Shown: positions 26,105-35,332, numbered from the stretch's first letter. The stretch: DNA of 64,000 nucleotides from Sphingopyxis sp. GW247-27LB (GCF_002277025.1 NZ_NIWD01000008.1:298762-362761); one strand, 5' to 3'. A program made the numbers and translations. The notes: a model not told the origin generated them from the sequence alone.

Positions 26105-26255
26105 TGTCGTCTTCCTTGAAGATCATGTTTGCGGCTTCGTCATGGTGACGGCGGGCGCCCTTGCGGAACGGCCAGGCAATGAAGAGGAGGAACATCGCCA
26201 CCATGACGATCAGGCCCCAGCTATCGGCGAAATGCCGCACCTCGTCATAGCTCAT
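26091..26255 (-). CDS. ccoQ: cbb3-type cytochrome oxidase subunit CcoQ
   Basis: This 54-residue one-helix subunit is expected to stabilise the CcoNO-CcoP interaction. Translation from the ATG at 26255 gives [20 protein letters not shown], then [20 protein letters not shown] and an acidic tail; the [12 protein letters not shown] membrane exit is the family hallmark. Start overlaps the ccoO stop by 4 bp and the end overlaps ccoP by 14 bp. It is shorter than usual ORF cut-offs. Confidence 0.93.
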   Translation of the reverse strand: MSYDEVRHFADSWGLIVMVAMFLLFIAWPFRKGARRHHDEAANMIFKEDDNGRS

Positions 26256-27028
26256 CGCGCTGCTCCCGCAGCGGCGGCGGGCGCGTGCGTCTGCTCCTGC
26301 GGCGCCGCCTTCTCGACATCGACCAGCGTGCCGAGCATCTGGAGATAGGCGATCAGCGCGTCCATCTCGGTCACGCGGGCGGGATCGCCGTCGAAATCGC
26401 GCACCTGCGCCTTGGGGTAGCGCTTGACGAGATCACCCGCGCCCGCATTCGGGTCGGCCTGCGCGCGGATGTCGTCGTTCGCCTTGGCGATGTCGTCCTT
26501 CGTATAGGGAACGCCGACGCGGTAGAGCGCGGTCAGGTCGCGCGCCATGTCGCTGGCCTCGAGATCGCGATCGGCGAGGAAGGCATAGCCGGGCATGATC
26601 GATTCGGGGACGACGCTGCGCGGGTCGATCAGGTGCGCCTTGTGCCATTCGTCCGAATAGCGCCCGCCGACGCGCGCGAGGTCCGGTCCGGTGCGCTTCG
26701 ACCCCCATTGGAACGGGTGGTCGTACATGCTCTCCGCCGCCAGGCTGTAGTGGCCATAGCGTTCGACCTCGTCGCGGAACGGGCGGATCATCTGGCTGTG
26801 GCAGGTATAGCAGCCCTCGCGGATATAGATGTTGCGCCCCGCGAGTTCGAGCGGCGTATAGGGCCGCATCCCGTCGACCTTCTCGATCGTGTTGTCGATC
26901 CAGAACAAGGGCGCGATCTCGACGATGCCGCCGATCGCGACGGCGATCAGCGAGAAGAAGCCGAGCAGGCTGACATTGCGTTCGAGCTTCTTGTGGCTGA
27001 AGCGCTTTTCGGCAGGTTGGGAAGCCAT
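26252..27028 (-). CDS. ccoO: cbb3-type cytochrome c oxidase subunit II (mono-heme)
   Basis: This 258-residue subunit has one N-terminal helix ([26 protein letters not shown]) and one heme c site in [63 protein letters not shown] follows, all characteristic of CcoO/FixO. The C terminus has an Ala/Pro-rich tail ([12 protein letters not shown]). The start [18 protein letters not shown] lies 14 bp after the ccoN stop. Confidence 0.95.
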   Translation of the reverse strand: MASQPAEKRFSHKKLERNVSLLGFFSLIAVAIGGIVEIAPLFWIDNTIEKVDGMRPYTPLELAGRNIYIREGCYTCHSQMIRPFRDEVERYGHYSLAAESMYDHPFQWGSKRTGPDLARVGGRYSDEWHKAHLIDPRSVVPESIMPGYAFLADRDLEASDMARDLTALYRVGVPYTKDDIAKANDDIRAQADPNAGAGDLVKRYPKAQVRDFDGDPARVTEMDALIAYLQMLGTLVDVEKAAPQEQTHAPAAAAGAAR

Positions 27029-27042
27029 GTGCCTGAAGCTCC

Positions 27043-28704
27043 TTATTCGGCGGGAACGGGCGCCAGCGGGCGGTCCGCAGCGGCGTTGTAGGGGGTCTCG
27101 GTCATCGGCTTTTCCTCGCGGACCCGGCCCGCGAGCGTCGCCCAGACGTTGAAGACGAGCAGCAGGAAGCCGGCGAGATACATCGCCCCGCCTGCGGCGC
27201 GGATCAGATACATCGGGTGCATGGCGGCGACGGTCTCGGCAAAGCTGTAGACGAGGTAGCCGTCGGCGCCGTACTCGCGCCACATCAGCCCCTGCATGAT
27301 CCCCGCGACCCACATCGAGGCGGCGTAGAAGACGATCCCCAGCGTCGCGAGCCAGAAGTGCCAGTTGACCATGCGCAGCGAATAGAGCCGCGGCCGTCCC
27401 CACAGGCGCGGGACGAGATAATAGACCGCGGCGAAGGTGATCATGCCGTTCCAGCCGAGCGCCCCGGCGTGAACGTGCGCGATCGTCCATTCGGTATAGT
27501 GGCTGAGGCTGTTGAACGCCTTCACCGACAGCATCGGCCCCTCGAAGGTCGCCATGCCGTAGAAGGCGAGCGCGACGACCATCATGCGGATGATCGGGTC
27601 GGTGCGGATCTTGTCCCACGCGCCGTTCAGCGTCATCAGCCCGTTGATCATGCCGCCCCAGCTCGGCATCCACAGCACGACCGAAAAGACCATGCCCAGC
27701 GTCTGCGCCCAGTCGGGCAGTGCGGTATAATGGAGATGGTGCGGCCCGGCCCAGATATAGAGGAAGATCAGCGACCAGAAATGAAGGATCGACAGGCGAT
27801 AGCTGTAGATCGGCCGTTCCGCCTGCTTGGGCACGAAATAATACATCATCGCGAGGAACGGCACGGTCAGGAAGAAGGCGACCGCATTGTGCCCGTACCA
27901 CCATTGCGTCAGCGCATCCTGCACCCCGGCGAAGGCCGAATAGCTCTTCGACCCGAAGATCGTCGCCGGCACCGACAGGTTGTTGACGATGTGGAGCATC
28001 GCGATGGTGACGATGAAGCTGAGATAGAACCAGTTGGCGACATAGATGTGCGGCTCGCGGCGTTTGACGATCGTCCCGACGAAGACGACGAAATAGACGA
28101 CCCAGACGATCGTCAGCCACAGGTCGACATACCATTCGGGCTCGGCATATTCGCGCGCCTCGGTGACCCCCATCAGATAGCCGGTGGCCGCGAGAACGAG
28201 GAAGAGCTGATAGCCCCAGAAGACGAAGCGGGCGGCGGCCGGAAAGGCGAGCCTGGCGCGGCAGGTGCGCTGGACGACATAAAAGCTGGTCGCGATCAGC
28301 GCATTGCCGCCGAAGGCGAAAACCACGGCCGACGTGTGCAGCGGGCGCAGCCGCCCGAAGCTCGTATATTCAAGTCCCAGGTTGAGCGCCGGGAAGGCGA
28401 GCTGCAACGCGATATAGAGCCCGACCGCGAGCCCCGCGACGCCCCAGAAGATGGTGGCGATGACGCCCCAGCGCACCGGGTCGTCGTCATAGACGCCCTG
28501 GTCGGGCGGCATCTTCAGGAGGCCGCGCGCCATGGCCCCGTAATCGGCGCGCGAGACACGGCTCCACAGCATGATCAGGCAGGTGGCCGCAACGATGACC
28601 ATATGCACGGCAAAGGGCGTGTCGACCGCCAGCGCCGCAAAGACCAGCGCCAGCAAGGCGAGCCCCAGCCAGCCGCCCGCCTTGAAAACCAGATCGTCCA
28701 TCAT
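27043..28704 (-). CDS. ccoN: cbb3-type cytochrome c oxidase subunit I
   Basis: This 553-residue catalytic heme-copper subunit reduces O2 with high affinity. About 14 membrane helices are present. Conserved motifs are [28 protein letters not shown] (low-spin heme ligand), [26 protein letters not shown] (CuB ligand) and [20 protein letters not shown] (heme ligands). The start is the first ATG of an ATGATG pair; an upstream extension contains no helix and would run into the FNR box. It is the first gene of ccoNOQPGHIS. Confidence 0.96.
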   Translation of the reverse strand: MMDDLVFKAGGWLGLALLALVFAALAVDTPFAVHMVIVAATCLIMLWSRVSRADYGAMARGLLKMPPDQGVYDDDPVRWGVIATIFWGVAGLAVGLYIALQLAFPALNLGLEYTSFGRLRPLHTSAVVFAFGGNALIATSFYVVQRTCRARLAFPAAARFVFWGYQLFLVLAATGYLMGVTEAREYAEPEWYVDLWLTIVWVVYFVVFVGTIVKRREPHIYVANWFYLSFIVTIAMLHIVNNLSVPATIFGSKSYSAFAGVQDALTQWWYGHNAVAFFLTVPFLAMMYYFVPKQAERPIYSYRLSILHFWSLIFLYIWAGPHHLHYTALPDWAQTLGMVFSVVLWMPSWGGMINGLMTLNGAWDKIRTDPIIRMMVVALAFYGMATFEGPMLSVKAFNSLSHYTEWTIAHVHAGALGWNGMITFAAVYYLVPRLWGRPRLYSLRMVNWHFWLATLGIVFYAASMWVAGIMQGLMWREYGADGYLVYSFAETVAAMHPMYLIRAAGGAMYLAGFLLLVFNVWATLAGRVREEKPMTETPYNAAADRPLAPVPAE

Positions 28705-28778
28705 CGCGAATCCCCGTTCGGCGCGGCTCCATCGGCCGCGTCCATCAAAGCCCATGGCCGCACCCGCGGCCCGGAACA

Positions 28779-28792
28779 TTGACCTGGATCAA
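28779..28792 (-). promoter_or_regulatory. FNR/FixK box upstream of ccoN
   Basis: TTGAC-CTGG-ATCAA, 75-88 bp upstream of the ccoN ATG in the fnrL-ccoN intergenic region. For a class II site the transcription start would fall near 28744, leaving a leader of about 40 nt. No good -10 hexamer is obvious, but the match and position support oxygen-dependent control of the operon. Confidence 0.8.
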
Positions 28793-28861
28793 CGAAAAAT
28801 GCTGCAGCGCATCAATAGGACGATTTGTCCCAGTCGGGGGATAAGCGCGGCCCGAAGGCGG

Positions 28862-29617
28862 TCAGCCGGCGATCGCCTCCATCGCCGCGCGGTCGTTGAT
28901 CACGATCTCGCGGCGCGAGGGCAGATCGAGCAGCCCCTCGGCGCGCATCCGGGTGAGCTGGCGGCTCGTCGTCTCGATCGTCAGCCCCAATATGTCGGCG
29001 ATCTGCTGGCGGCCGAAGGGTAGCTCGAACCCGCTCTGCGCACCGGAGTTGCATCCCTGCCCCGACAGGCGCTCGGACATTTCGAGCAGGAAGGACGCGA
29101 CTTTCTCCTCCGCCGATTTGCGGCCGAGCAGCATCATCCAGTGCCGCGCCCGGTCGAGCTCGTCGAGCGTGCGGCGCAGCAGCTTGTGCTGCAGGTCGGG
29201 ATGCGCGCTCGCGAAATCGTCGAAGCTCTTGCGATTGAAGATGCAGACCTCCGCATCGGTCATCGCGGTGACGCTGTACGGACTTTCCTTGCCGAACGGC
29301 CGGCCGATGAAATCGGACGGAAAGACGACGCCGACGATCTGCTCGCGCCCGTCGGCGGCCGCGACGACCAGTTTCAGCACGCCTTCGAGAACATTGGCGA
29401 CGACCGGCGCGTCGTCGCCTTCCCACAGCAGGGTCTGCCCGGCCTTGACGCGATGATTCCGTCCGAGTTTGCCGAGCAGCGCCAGTTCTGCGGCATCGAG
29501 GCTTGCGCAGATCGCCCGATTGCGGACGACGCAGGAGGCACAGTCGGTCACCCCTCCGCCATAGTCGACTGCGGACCCGGTGGGAAGGGACGATGGGTCG
29601 AAGAAGGCTTCGGTCAT
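28862..29617 (-). CDS. fnrL: FNR-type oxygen-responsive regulator (FnrL-like)
   Basis: This 251-residue Crp/Fnr regulator is expected to carry an oxygen-labile 4Fe-4S cluster. Three N-terminal cysteines form C-x2-C-x7-C (DCASCVVRNRAICASL) and a fourth is in DAEVCIFNRK, the FnrL arrangement. The cAMP-binding-fold core is followed by a C-terminal helix-turn-helix (PFGRQQIADILGLTIETTSRQLTRM) whose recognition helix contains the E-x2-S-R signature that reads TTGAT/C half-sites. Its ATG overlaps the nnrS stop by 4 bp, so it is cotranscribed with norZ-nnrS. Its likely targets are the boxes at 20735, 28779 and 33654. Confidence 0.93.
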   Translation of the reverse strand: MTEAFFDPSSLPTGSAVDYGGGVTDCASCVVRNRAICASLDAAELALLGKLGRNHRVKAGQTLLWEGDDAPVVANVLEGVLKLVVAAADGREQIVGVVFPSDFIGRPFGKESPYSVTAMTDAEVCIFNRKSFDDFASAHPDLQHKLLRRTLDELDRARHWMMLLGRKSAEEKVASFLLEMSERLSGQGCNSGAQSGFELPFGRQQIADILGLTIETTSRQLTRMRAEGLLDLPSRREIVINDRAAMEAIAG

Positions 29618-30825
29618 GCCGCATCCGCGCCGGGAGCCGGCCGCACCGCCATCGGGACATAGATGAGCAGGAACAGCAGGAAAGCCGCGGCCCACAGCCC
29701 GCCCGCCACCGCGATGACCGTCATATAGTCGAACGGCAGCAGTGGCGCGATCACGCGCAGCAGCGCCCCCGAGTGAACGAGGATATAGATGAGGACGGTC
29801 GCGCGGTCGGCCTCGAGCGGCCGCCCGGTGTGGCCGCGCGTCGCGCGCGTCATCACCGCCAGCGTCATCGCCCCCATCGCGCCGGCACCGAGCGCATGCA
29901 CCGCGCTCGAAACCGGCAGCAGCGGATGCAGCGTCGCGCAGCCGAGCAGGATCAGCCCCGCCGGAAGCCAGGCGTAAGAGAGGTGGAGCACGAAGACGAG
30001 CGGATCGCCGAACGCCTTCAGACCCGCCCAGCGCGCGAGGCGAACGAGCTGGAGGCCGCCCGCGGCGATCAGCAGCCCGGCCGCGACGGGGCTGGCGGGC
30101 CCCGCGACCCACGCCGTGAGCGCTAGCGCCGTCATCCCGATCACCGCCATGTCGAACCGGTTCGGCAAGGTCGGCAGCCCCTCGCTTGTCCCCTGCCGCA
30201 TCAGCCAGTTGCGGGTGAAGGCGGGGGTGATGCGACCGCCGATCAGCGAGATCAGCAGCAGGATCAGCGCAAAGCCCATATGCACCCCGAGCGCCGGATC
30301 GGCGAGCGCGCCCATCATCGCGGCATGATCGAGCGCGCAGGCGGTCGCGAACAGGAAGAGGATGACCAGGATCGGCTTGTTGCGGTTGCCCGAGGCGAAA
30401 ATCTCGCGCGCCGCATAGGCGAGCAGGATCAAAAAATAGACGACGTCGAGCGCCGCGCCGACCAGCGGCGGCACCGTCGCCGAGAAGAGGATCGCCAGCC
30501 GCGCCGCCAGCCACAGGCCGCCGACCGCCGCGACGCGCCAGCCCGTCACCGTCGGCCGCCCGGTCCAGTTGGGCATGGCGGCGCTGACGAAACCGCCGAT
30601 GATCGCGCCGAGATAGCCGAACAGCATTTCGTGCTGGTGCCAGGCGAGCGGGTCCATCGCGATCGGCAGCGTCCAGCGCCCGCCGAGCGCGCCGACCCAC
30701 AGGGTCACGACGATCGCCGCCCAGGCCGCGCCGCACCCGAAGAGCAGGCGATAGCCGCCGCGCAGCCACAGCGGCGAGCGCGCATCGGCGCCCGGCGCGC
30801 CGGCGGCCATCATCGCCATGCTCAT
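29614..30825 (-). CDS. nnrS: NnrS family membrane protein
   Basis: This 403-residue polytopic inner-membrane heme/copper protein is linked to tolerance of nitric oxide. The N-terminal LWLRGGYRLLFGCGAAWAAI, the WHQHEMLFGYLGAIIGGFVSAAMPNWTGR segment, GGRITPAFTRNWL and HALGAGAMGAMTLAVMTRATRGHTGRPL are the conserved NnrS signatures, the histidines being candidate metal ligands. About 12 helices are visible. The start MSMAMMAAG overlaps the norZ stop by 4 bp. Location between norZ and fnrL agrees with its NO-stress role. Confidence 0.93.
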   Translation of the reverse strand: MSMAMMAAGAPGADARSPLWLRGGYRLLFGCGAAWAAIVVTLWVGALGGRWTLPIAMDPLAWHQHEMLFGYLGAIIGGFVSAAMPNWTGRPTVTGWRVAAVGGLWLAARLAILFSATVPPLVGAALDVVYFLILLAYAAREIFASGNRNKPILVILFLFATACALDHAAMMGALADPALGVHMGFALILLLISLIGGRITPAFTRNWLMRQGTSEGLPTLPNRFDMAVIGMTALALTAWVAGPASPVAAGLLIAAGGLQLVRLARWAGLKAFGDPLVFVLHLSYAWLPAGLILLGCATLHPLLPVSSAVHALGAGAMGAMTLAVMTRATRGHTGRPLEADRATVLIYILVHSGALLRVIAPLLPFDYMTVIAVAGGLWAAAFLLFLLIYVPMAVRPAPGADAA

Positions 30826-33074
30826 GCCCGCGCGCCCTTCCGCCACAGGCCGAGTATCACGACCTGCCACGCGACCGCGACCGCGCCGAGGATGAACACC
30901 ACGTCGCCGAAGGTGCGGACCCAGCGCAGCGTTTCGAGGAAGTCCTGCTGCAGGAATTCATCGCTGCGCGCATACCACATGCCGGTGGTCACGCTCGCCT
31001 CGAACTGGAACAGGCCGACCGGCAGCAGGCTGGTAAAGATCATCAGCACCAGCCCCGCGTTGAGCCCCCAGAAGCCGAGGCGCATCAGCCGCTCGTTGAA
31101 CGCGATCTCCGGCCGGATGTAGCGCAGCACCAGCAGCGTGAAGCCGAGAGCGAGGAAGCCATAGACCCCGAACAGCGCCGCATGGGCGTGGACCGCGGTG
31201 GTGTTGAGCCCCTGGAGGTAGAAGAGCGCGACCGGGGTGTTGATCATGAAGCCGAAGACCCCGGCGCCGAGCATGTTCCAGAAGGCGACCGCGACGAAGC
31301 ACATCAAGGGCCAGCGCAGCGCGCGCATCCACGGCGCGCGGTCGCGCAGGCTCCAATGCTCCCACGCCTCGTAACCAAGCACGATCAGCGGCACGACCTC
31401 GAGCGCGCTGAACGCCGCGCCGACCGCCATCACCGGGGTGGTCGTCCCCGAGAAATAGAGGTGGTGGAAGGTGCCCGGCACCCCGCCGACCATGAACAGC
31501 GAGGCCGAGGCGAGGCTGGCCGCGGTCGCGATCCGCTTCGACACCAGCCCCATCGACGCGAAGATGAAGGCGATGGCGGCGGTCGCGAACACCTCGAAAA
31601 TGCCCTCGACCCACAGGTGGACGACCCACCAGCGCCAATATTCCATGATCGTGATGTGGGTGCGCTCGCCATAGAAGAGGCCCGAGCCGTAGAAGAGCCC
31701 GATCGCGACGGTCGAGACAGTGAGCAGCAGCAAGAGGCTCCGGTCGCCCTCCTTCTCGCGCCGCAACGCCGGCATCATGCAGCGCAGCATCAGCACCAGC
31801 CAGAAGAGCAGGCCCGCGAACAGCGCAAGCTGCCAGACGCGGCCGAGGTCGAGGAACTCATAGCCCTGATGCCCGAGCCAGAAGCCGAGCCCGTCGGGCA
31901 TTTCCTGCGCGATGGCGAAATAATTGCCCGCAAACGACCCGACGACGACCAGGATCAGCGCCCAGAAGAGCAGGTCGACCCCCAGCTTCTGGTGCTTCGG
32001 GTCGCCGCCGTGGATCACCGGCGCCAGGAACAGCCCGGCGGCGAGGAAGGCGGTGGCGATCCACAGCACCGCGCTCTGGACGTGCCAGGTCCGGGTCAGC
32101 GCGTAAGGAAAATATTGCGACACATCGATGCCGTAGAAGCTCTGCCCCTCGATCGTGTAGTGCGCGGTGAAGCCGCCGATGAACACCTGAAAGATGAAGA
32201 GCGCCAGCACCACGAACAGATATTTGCCGAGCGCGCGCTGCGACGGGGTCAACGCCGCGAGCGTCAGCGGATCCTTGTCGGCGGCGACGAGCGGCGTGTC
32301 GTCATGGCGGCGCAGAAAGGCCCAGCCCCAGATCAGCGAGCCCACGCCCGCGATCAGGATGACGACGCAGGCGAGCGACCAGAGGATGTTCTCGGGCGTC
32401 GGCTGGTTGCCGATCAGCGGCTCGGGCGGCCAGTTGTTGGTGTAGGTCGCAACCGTCCCCGGCCGCTCGGTCGACGCCGCCCAAGCGGTCCAGAAGAAGA
32501 AGTCGGTCAGCGCCGCGCGCTTCGCGGCGTCGGGCAGCGTCCCCTCCTTCATCGCATAATTGTCGCGCATCTCGCGCAGCGCCGGGTCGGTGCCGTAAAG
32601 TCCCTCATAATGCGCAGCGACATGTGCGATCGCACGGGCGCGGCGGTCCGAGACGGTGACGGCGCCCGTCGCCGGATCGAGGCTGTTGTGCCGATATTCC
32701 TGCTTGAGCCGATGGGTCAGCGCTGCCTTCTGCTCGATGTCGAGAGTGTCGAACGGCTTGCCATAGCTCTCCTCGGCCGCGATGCTCAGCCACGCGGTCA
32801 ACTCGCGATGCAGCCAGTCGGCCGACCAGTCGGGCGCCTGATAGGCGCCGTGCCCCCACACCGAGCCGAGCTGCATCCCACCCGTGCTCTGCCACGCCGC
32901 CTGACCCGCCATGATGTCCTCGCGGGTCATCAGCACCTCGCCCGAGGCGGCGACGACCTGGGCCGGGATCGGCGGCGCCTTGCGATAGACCTCGACCCCC
33001 GAAATGCCGAGAATGGCGAAGGTCACCGTCAGGACCGCGATCAACGTCCACCAGAGCTTGCGATATTCGCCCAC
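30822..33074 (-). CDS. norZ: Quinol-dependent nitric oxide reductase, single subunit (qNOR)
   Basis: This 750-residue enzyme reduces 2 NO to N2O using quinol. Its length and fused N-terminal extension identify the single-subunit type. It begins with a helix (LWWTLIAVLTVTFAILGISGVEVYRKAPPIP) and a large periplasmic domain (AWQSTGGMQLGSVWGHGAYQAPDWSADWLHREL). The heme-copper-oxidase-like NorB core of 12 helices follows, including RTWHVQSAVLWIATAFLAAGLFLAP, MEYWRWWVVHLWVEGIFEVFATA and AVHAHAALFGVYGFLALG. No norC is present, consistent with qNOR. It heads nnrS and fnrL with overlapping cistrons. Confidence 0.95.
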   Translation of the reverse strand: MGEYRKLWWTLIAVLTVTFAILGISGVEVYRKAPPIPAQVVAASGEVLMTREDIMAGQAAWQSTGGMQLGSVWGHGAYQAPDWSADWLHRELTAWLSIAAEESYGKPFDTLDIEQKAALTHRLKQEYRHNSLDPATGAVTVSDRRARAIAHVAAHYEGLYGTDPALREMRDNYAMKEGTLPDAAKRAALTDFFFWTAWAASTERPGTVATYTNNWPPEPLIGNQPTPENILWSLACVVILIAGVGSLIWGWAFLRRHDDTPLVAADKDPLTLAALTPSQRALGKYLFVVLALFIFQVFIGGFTAHYTIEGQSFYGIDVSQYFPYALTRTWHVQSAVLWIATAFLAAGLFLAPVIHGGDPKHQKLGVDLLFWALILVVVGSFAGNYFAIAQEMPDGLGFWLGHQGYEFLDLGRVWQLALFAGLLFWLVLMLRCMMPALRREKEGDRSLLLLLTVSTVAIGLFYGSGLFYGERTHITIMEYWRWWVVHLWVEGIFEVFATAAIAFIFASMGLVSKRIATAASLASASLFMVGGVPGTFHHLYFSGTTTPVMAVGAAFSALEVVPLIVLGYEAWEHWSLRDRAPWMRALRWPLMCFVAVAFWNMLGAGVFGFMINTPVALFYLQGLNTTAVHAHAALFGVYGFLALGFTLLVLRYIRPEIAFNERLMRLGFWGLNAGLVLMIFTSLLPVGLFQFEASVTTGMWYARSDEFLQQDFLETLRWVRTFGDVVFILGAVAVAWQVVILGLWRKGARA

Positions 33075-33105
33075 TTGAACCCCCTGTCGTCTCGAAAAAT
33101 CCGTT

Positions 33106-33438
33106 TCAGCCCGACGCGCGTTCGTCGAACAGGATCGTCAGCAGCAGTGACGTGTCCGCGACCGCCTCGACCGTGTGCGGCGTTCCCGGTTCCAGGAACA
33201 GCCAGTCGCCGGCCCGCAGCTCGGCGGGCGCATCGCCGCCCAGTCGCGCATGCCCGGCGATGCAGTAAAGCGTCAGCGACCCCGCGACCCGGTGCGACGC
33301 GATCGAATCGCCGGCGCGCACCACCAGATGGATCGCCTCGAAGGACGGCGTCCGGGCCAGCGCCGCCGTCGCGGTCGCCGGATCGTCGAGCGATCCCGGG
33401 CGCGCCACCTCGCCGGAGCGGCAATGATGCAGCGCCAC
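33106..33438 (-). CDS. Cupin-domain protein in the NO-reductase operon
   Basis: This is a 110-residue single cupin barrel. The first cupin motif is approximated by GDSIASHRVAGSLTLYCIAGHARL and the second by LRAGDWLFLEPGTPHTVEAV, leaving two or three histidines as possible metal ligands. The start appears to be GTG (ALHHCRSGEV), because the longer frame upstream overlaps another predicted gene and is Arg/Pro-rich. It lies 31 bp upstream of norZ and 2 bp after a tiny CxxC protein gene. Its function is unknown; cupins near NO enzymes may act as sensors or as metal-binding proteins. Confidence 0.7.
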   Translation of the reverse strand: MALHHCRSGEVARPGSLDDPATATAALARTPSFEAIHLVVRAGDSIASHRVAGSLTLYCIAGHARLGGDAPAELRAGDWLFLEPGTPHTVEAVADTSLLLTILFDERASG

Positions 33439-33440
33439 GC

Positions 33441-33587
33441 TCAGCCCTCCCGGGGCCGGACGCGGCGGACGAGGGCGCGGAGCCATCGGCCGACGGCCTT
33501 CGCGAGGCCGTCGCCGCTGTCGTGGCGCGCGCGCCGCACGTCGAGCGGCCCCGACCCGATCACTTCGCCGCATTCCGGGCAGAACAT
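33441..33587 (-). CDS. Tiny CxxC protein, first gene of the norZ operon
   Basis: This is a 48-residue basic protein starting MFCPECGEVIGSGPL, with one CxxC pair, then an Arg-rich helix-like tail (AVGRWLRALVRRVRPREG). GGAG lies 8 nt before the ATG, and the gene ends 2 bp before the cupin GTG. Only one CxxC is present, so a full zinc ribbon would need dimerisation. I do not recognise a family; the call rests on ribosome site, tight spacing and the FNR-type box about 67 bp upstream. Confidence 0.45.
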   Translation of the reverse strand: MFCPECGEVIGSGPLDVRRARHDSGDGLAKAVGRWLRALVRRVRPREG

Positions 33588-33653
33588 CGTCCATTCTCCA
33601 TGAGCCAGCCTTGACCCTGTGTCCGCAGGATAGCAGAGCCGGCGGCGATGAAT

Positions 33654-33667
33654 TTGCGCTGGATCAA
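33654..33667. promoter_or_regulatory. FNR/NNR-type box between divergent norZ operon and crp-family gene
   Basis: TTGCG-CTGG-ATCAA fits the relaxed TTG(A/C)-N6-(T/G)CAA pattern. Its centre predicts a minus-strand start near 33619, with TATCCT (33632-33627) as a plausible -10 element for the cupin-norZ-nnrS-fnrL operon. On the plus strand a class II start would fall only about 7 nt before the regulator's ATG. Confidence 0.65.
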
Positions 33668-33708
33668 ACTTCTCCCCCTTCGGCCCAACCTTTCCTAGAA
33701 GGCCGGGC

Positions 33709-34407
33709 ATGACCGCCTTGATTCCCGTCGATGCGAACGCACTCGCCGACATCGCCCTGTTCGCGGCGCTGCCGCCCGCCGTGCTGGATGAGGCGGCCGC
33801 GATGGCCCGTGCGCGGCCGCTGCCGCGTGGTCTGCGGGTTTTCGACCAGGGCGAAACCGCCGGCCGCGCTCACGCTCTGCTGTCGGGCTGGGTGCGAATC
33901 ACGCAGGCGGGCAGCGACGGAGAGGAAATCCTCGTCCGCTTCATCGGCCCGGGCGAAATCTTCGGCTGCGTGCCGGTCCTGACCGACGGCCTCTACCCCG
34001 CCGACGCGACCGCTATCGTCGATGCGGTCGAGCTGAGCTGGGATCCGTCCGATCTGCTCGCGCTGATGCAGCGCCATTCGCAGGTCGCGATCACCATGGT
34101 CGCCATCGTGGGCCGGCGGCTGGGCGAGGCGCAGGAACGGCTGCGCGAACTGGCGACGCAAAGTGCCGACCGCCGCGTCGCGCGGACGCTGCTGCGGCTG
34201 CTCGACCAGGCGGGGCGCCCGGGCGGCGAGGGCATTCGGATCGCATTTCCGCTGCGGCGCAAGGACGTCGCCGATATCGCCGGAACCACGCTCCACACCG
34301 CCAGCCGCATTCTCGCCGAATGGGAACGCCGTGGTCTGCTGGTCAGCCGGAACCGGCATCTGATCATCGCCTCCCCCGAAGAGCTGCGCCGAATCTCCGA
34401 GGGTTGA
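33709..34407 (+). CDS. Crp/Fnr-family regulator without Fe-S cysteines (NnrR/Dnr-like)
   Basis: This 232-residue regulator has an effector-binding beta roll (FDQGETAGRAHALLSGWVRITQAGSDGEEILVRFIGPGEIFGCVPVL), a long dimer helix and a C-terminal helix-turn-helix (FPLRRKDVADIAGTTLHTASRILAEWERRG). It has a single cysteine, so it cannot hold an FNR-type cluster. Its position divergent from the NO-reductase operon suggests an NO-responsive activator of the DNR/NnrR group. The recognition helix reads T-x4-SR instead of E-x2-SR, so it may prefer a variant half-site such as the TTGCG seen upstream. Assignment to NnrR is inferred. Confidence 0.8.
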   Translation: MTALIPVDANALADIALFAALPPAVLDEAAAMARARPLPRGLRVFDQGETAGRAHALLSGWVRITQAGSDGEEILVRFIGPGEIFGCVPVLTDGLYPADATAIVDAVELSWDPSDLLALMQRHSQVAITMVAIVGRRLGEAQERLRELATQSADRRVARTLLRLLDQAGRPGGEGIRIAFPLRRKDVADIAGTTLHTASRILAEWERRGLLVSRNRHLIIASPEELRRISEG

Positions 34408-34516
34408 GCCGGCTGAACGGCACTGCGCCTCGCGCCGCATCGCGGCCAACGATGCGCCATGGCCGAGGCCGAACCAGATTATCGTGTTTGCGTCTTCTGG
34501 ATCGCAGCGGCGACGC

Positions 34517-35221
34517 TTATTCTCGCAGCATCTCCATGACCCACGCCGGCACCAGCGCGGTCGCGGGCCCGTGCCGCGCCTCGTCGAACCAATAGCTTCC
34601 TTGGCTCGGCTCCATGTTGAGTTCCAATGTCCGCGCCCCGCTCGCGCGCGCTTCGCGCACGAAGCCCGCGGCGGGATAGACCGCGCCCGAGGTGCCGATC
34701 GACACGAACAGGTCGGCGCGATTGATCGCGTGATAAATATCGTCCATCCGGTACGGCATCTCGCCGAACCAGACGACGTCGGGGCGGAGGTAGCCCGCCG
34801 TGCCGCACGCCGGGCAGCCGGGGCGATCGATCAGCGGGCCGGTCCACGCGCTCCGCCGGTCGCAGGCGGTGCACCAGGCATTGAGGTGCTCGCCGTGCAT
34901 GTGGATCAGCCGCTTCGCCCCCGCGCGCTCGTGCAGGTCGTCGATATTCTGGGTGACGATCAGCAGCTCGCCCGGCCATGCCGCGTCGAGCCGCGCGAGC
35001 GCTTCGTGCGCGGCGTTCGGCGCCTTTTCCTGGATCGCGGCGCGGCGCGCGTCGTAGAAGCGATGGACGAGGTCGGGGTCGCGCACGAACGCCTCGGGAG
35101 TCGCGACATCCTCGACGCGGTGCTGTTCCCACAATCCGCCCGCGTCGCGAAAGGTGTCGATGCCGCTTTCGGCCGACACGCCGGCGCCGGTGAGGATGAC
35201 GATGTTCCGAATTTCGCGCAA
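34517..35221 (-). CDS. cobB: NAD-dependent protein deacylase (SIR2 family)
   Basis: This 234-residue class III sirtuin removes acyl groups from lysines using NAD. Motifs are TGAGVSAESGIDTFRD, TQNIDDLHERAGAKRLIHMHGEH (catalytic histidine), two zinc-ligand pairs (CTAC and CPAC), and SIGTSGAVYPAAGFV. The Y and R in FYDARRAAIQ are those of the CobB desuccinylase/demalonylase class, so broader acyl specificity is possible. The start appears to be TTG at 35221, with GGAG 10 nt upstream; no ATG precedes the NAD motif. Confidence 0.93.
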   Translation of the reverse strand: MREIRNIVILTGAGVSAESGIDTFRDAGGLWEQHRVEDVATPEAFVRDPDLVHRFYDARRAAIQEKAPNAAHEALARLDAAWPGELLIVTQNIDDLHERAGAKRLIHMHGEHLNAWCTACDRRSAWTGPLIDRPGCPACGTAGYLRPDVVWFGEMPYRMDDIYHAINRADLFVSIGTSGAVYPAAGFVREARASGARTLELNMEPSQGSYWFDEARHGPATALVPAWVMEMLRE

Positions 35222-35241
35222 AAGGTTTAAACTCCGCTTGT

Positions 35242-35313
35242 CCTGAACTTCAAAGGACCGTCCTTCCCTTTTGGGTGGTGATGGCGCAAGGACGGCCCTT
35301 CGACAAGCTCAGG
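35242..35313. repeat. Imperfect inverted repeat with 'ttcgacaagctcaggg' REP arm
   Basis: The left arm CCTGAACTT..AAAGGACCGTCCTT (35242-35265) pairs imperfectly with the right arm AAGGACGGCCCTTCGACAAG..CTCAGG (35288-35313). The right arm contains the short REP-like sequence that recurs widely in sphingomonad genomes. It fills the gap between the divergent cobB and dapB genes, so it would lie in both leaders. Confidence 0.6.
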
Positions 35314-35332
35314 GCAAACGGGGATCGGAGTC

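Noticed and set aside
33588..33752. Extension of the 48-residue CxxC ORF to 103 codons
   Set aside because: The longer frame runs through the FNR-type box and into the start of the divergent regulator; the ribosome site supports the short form.
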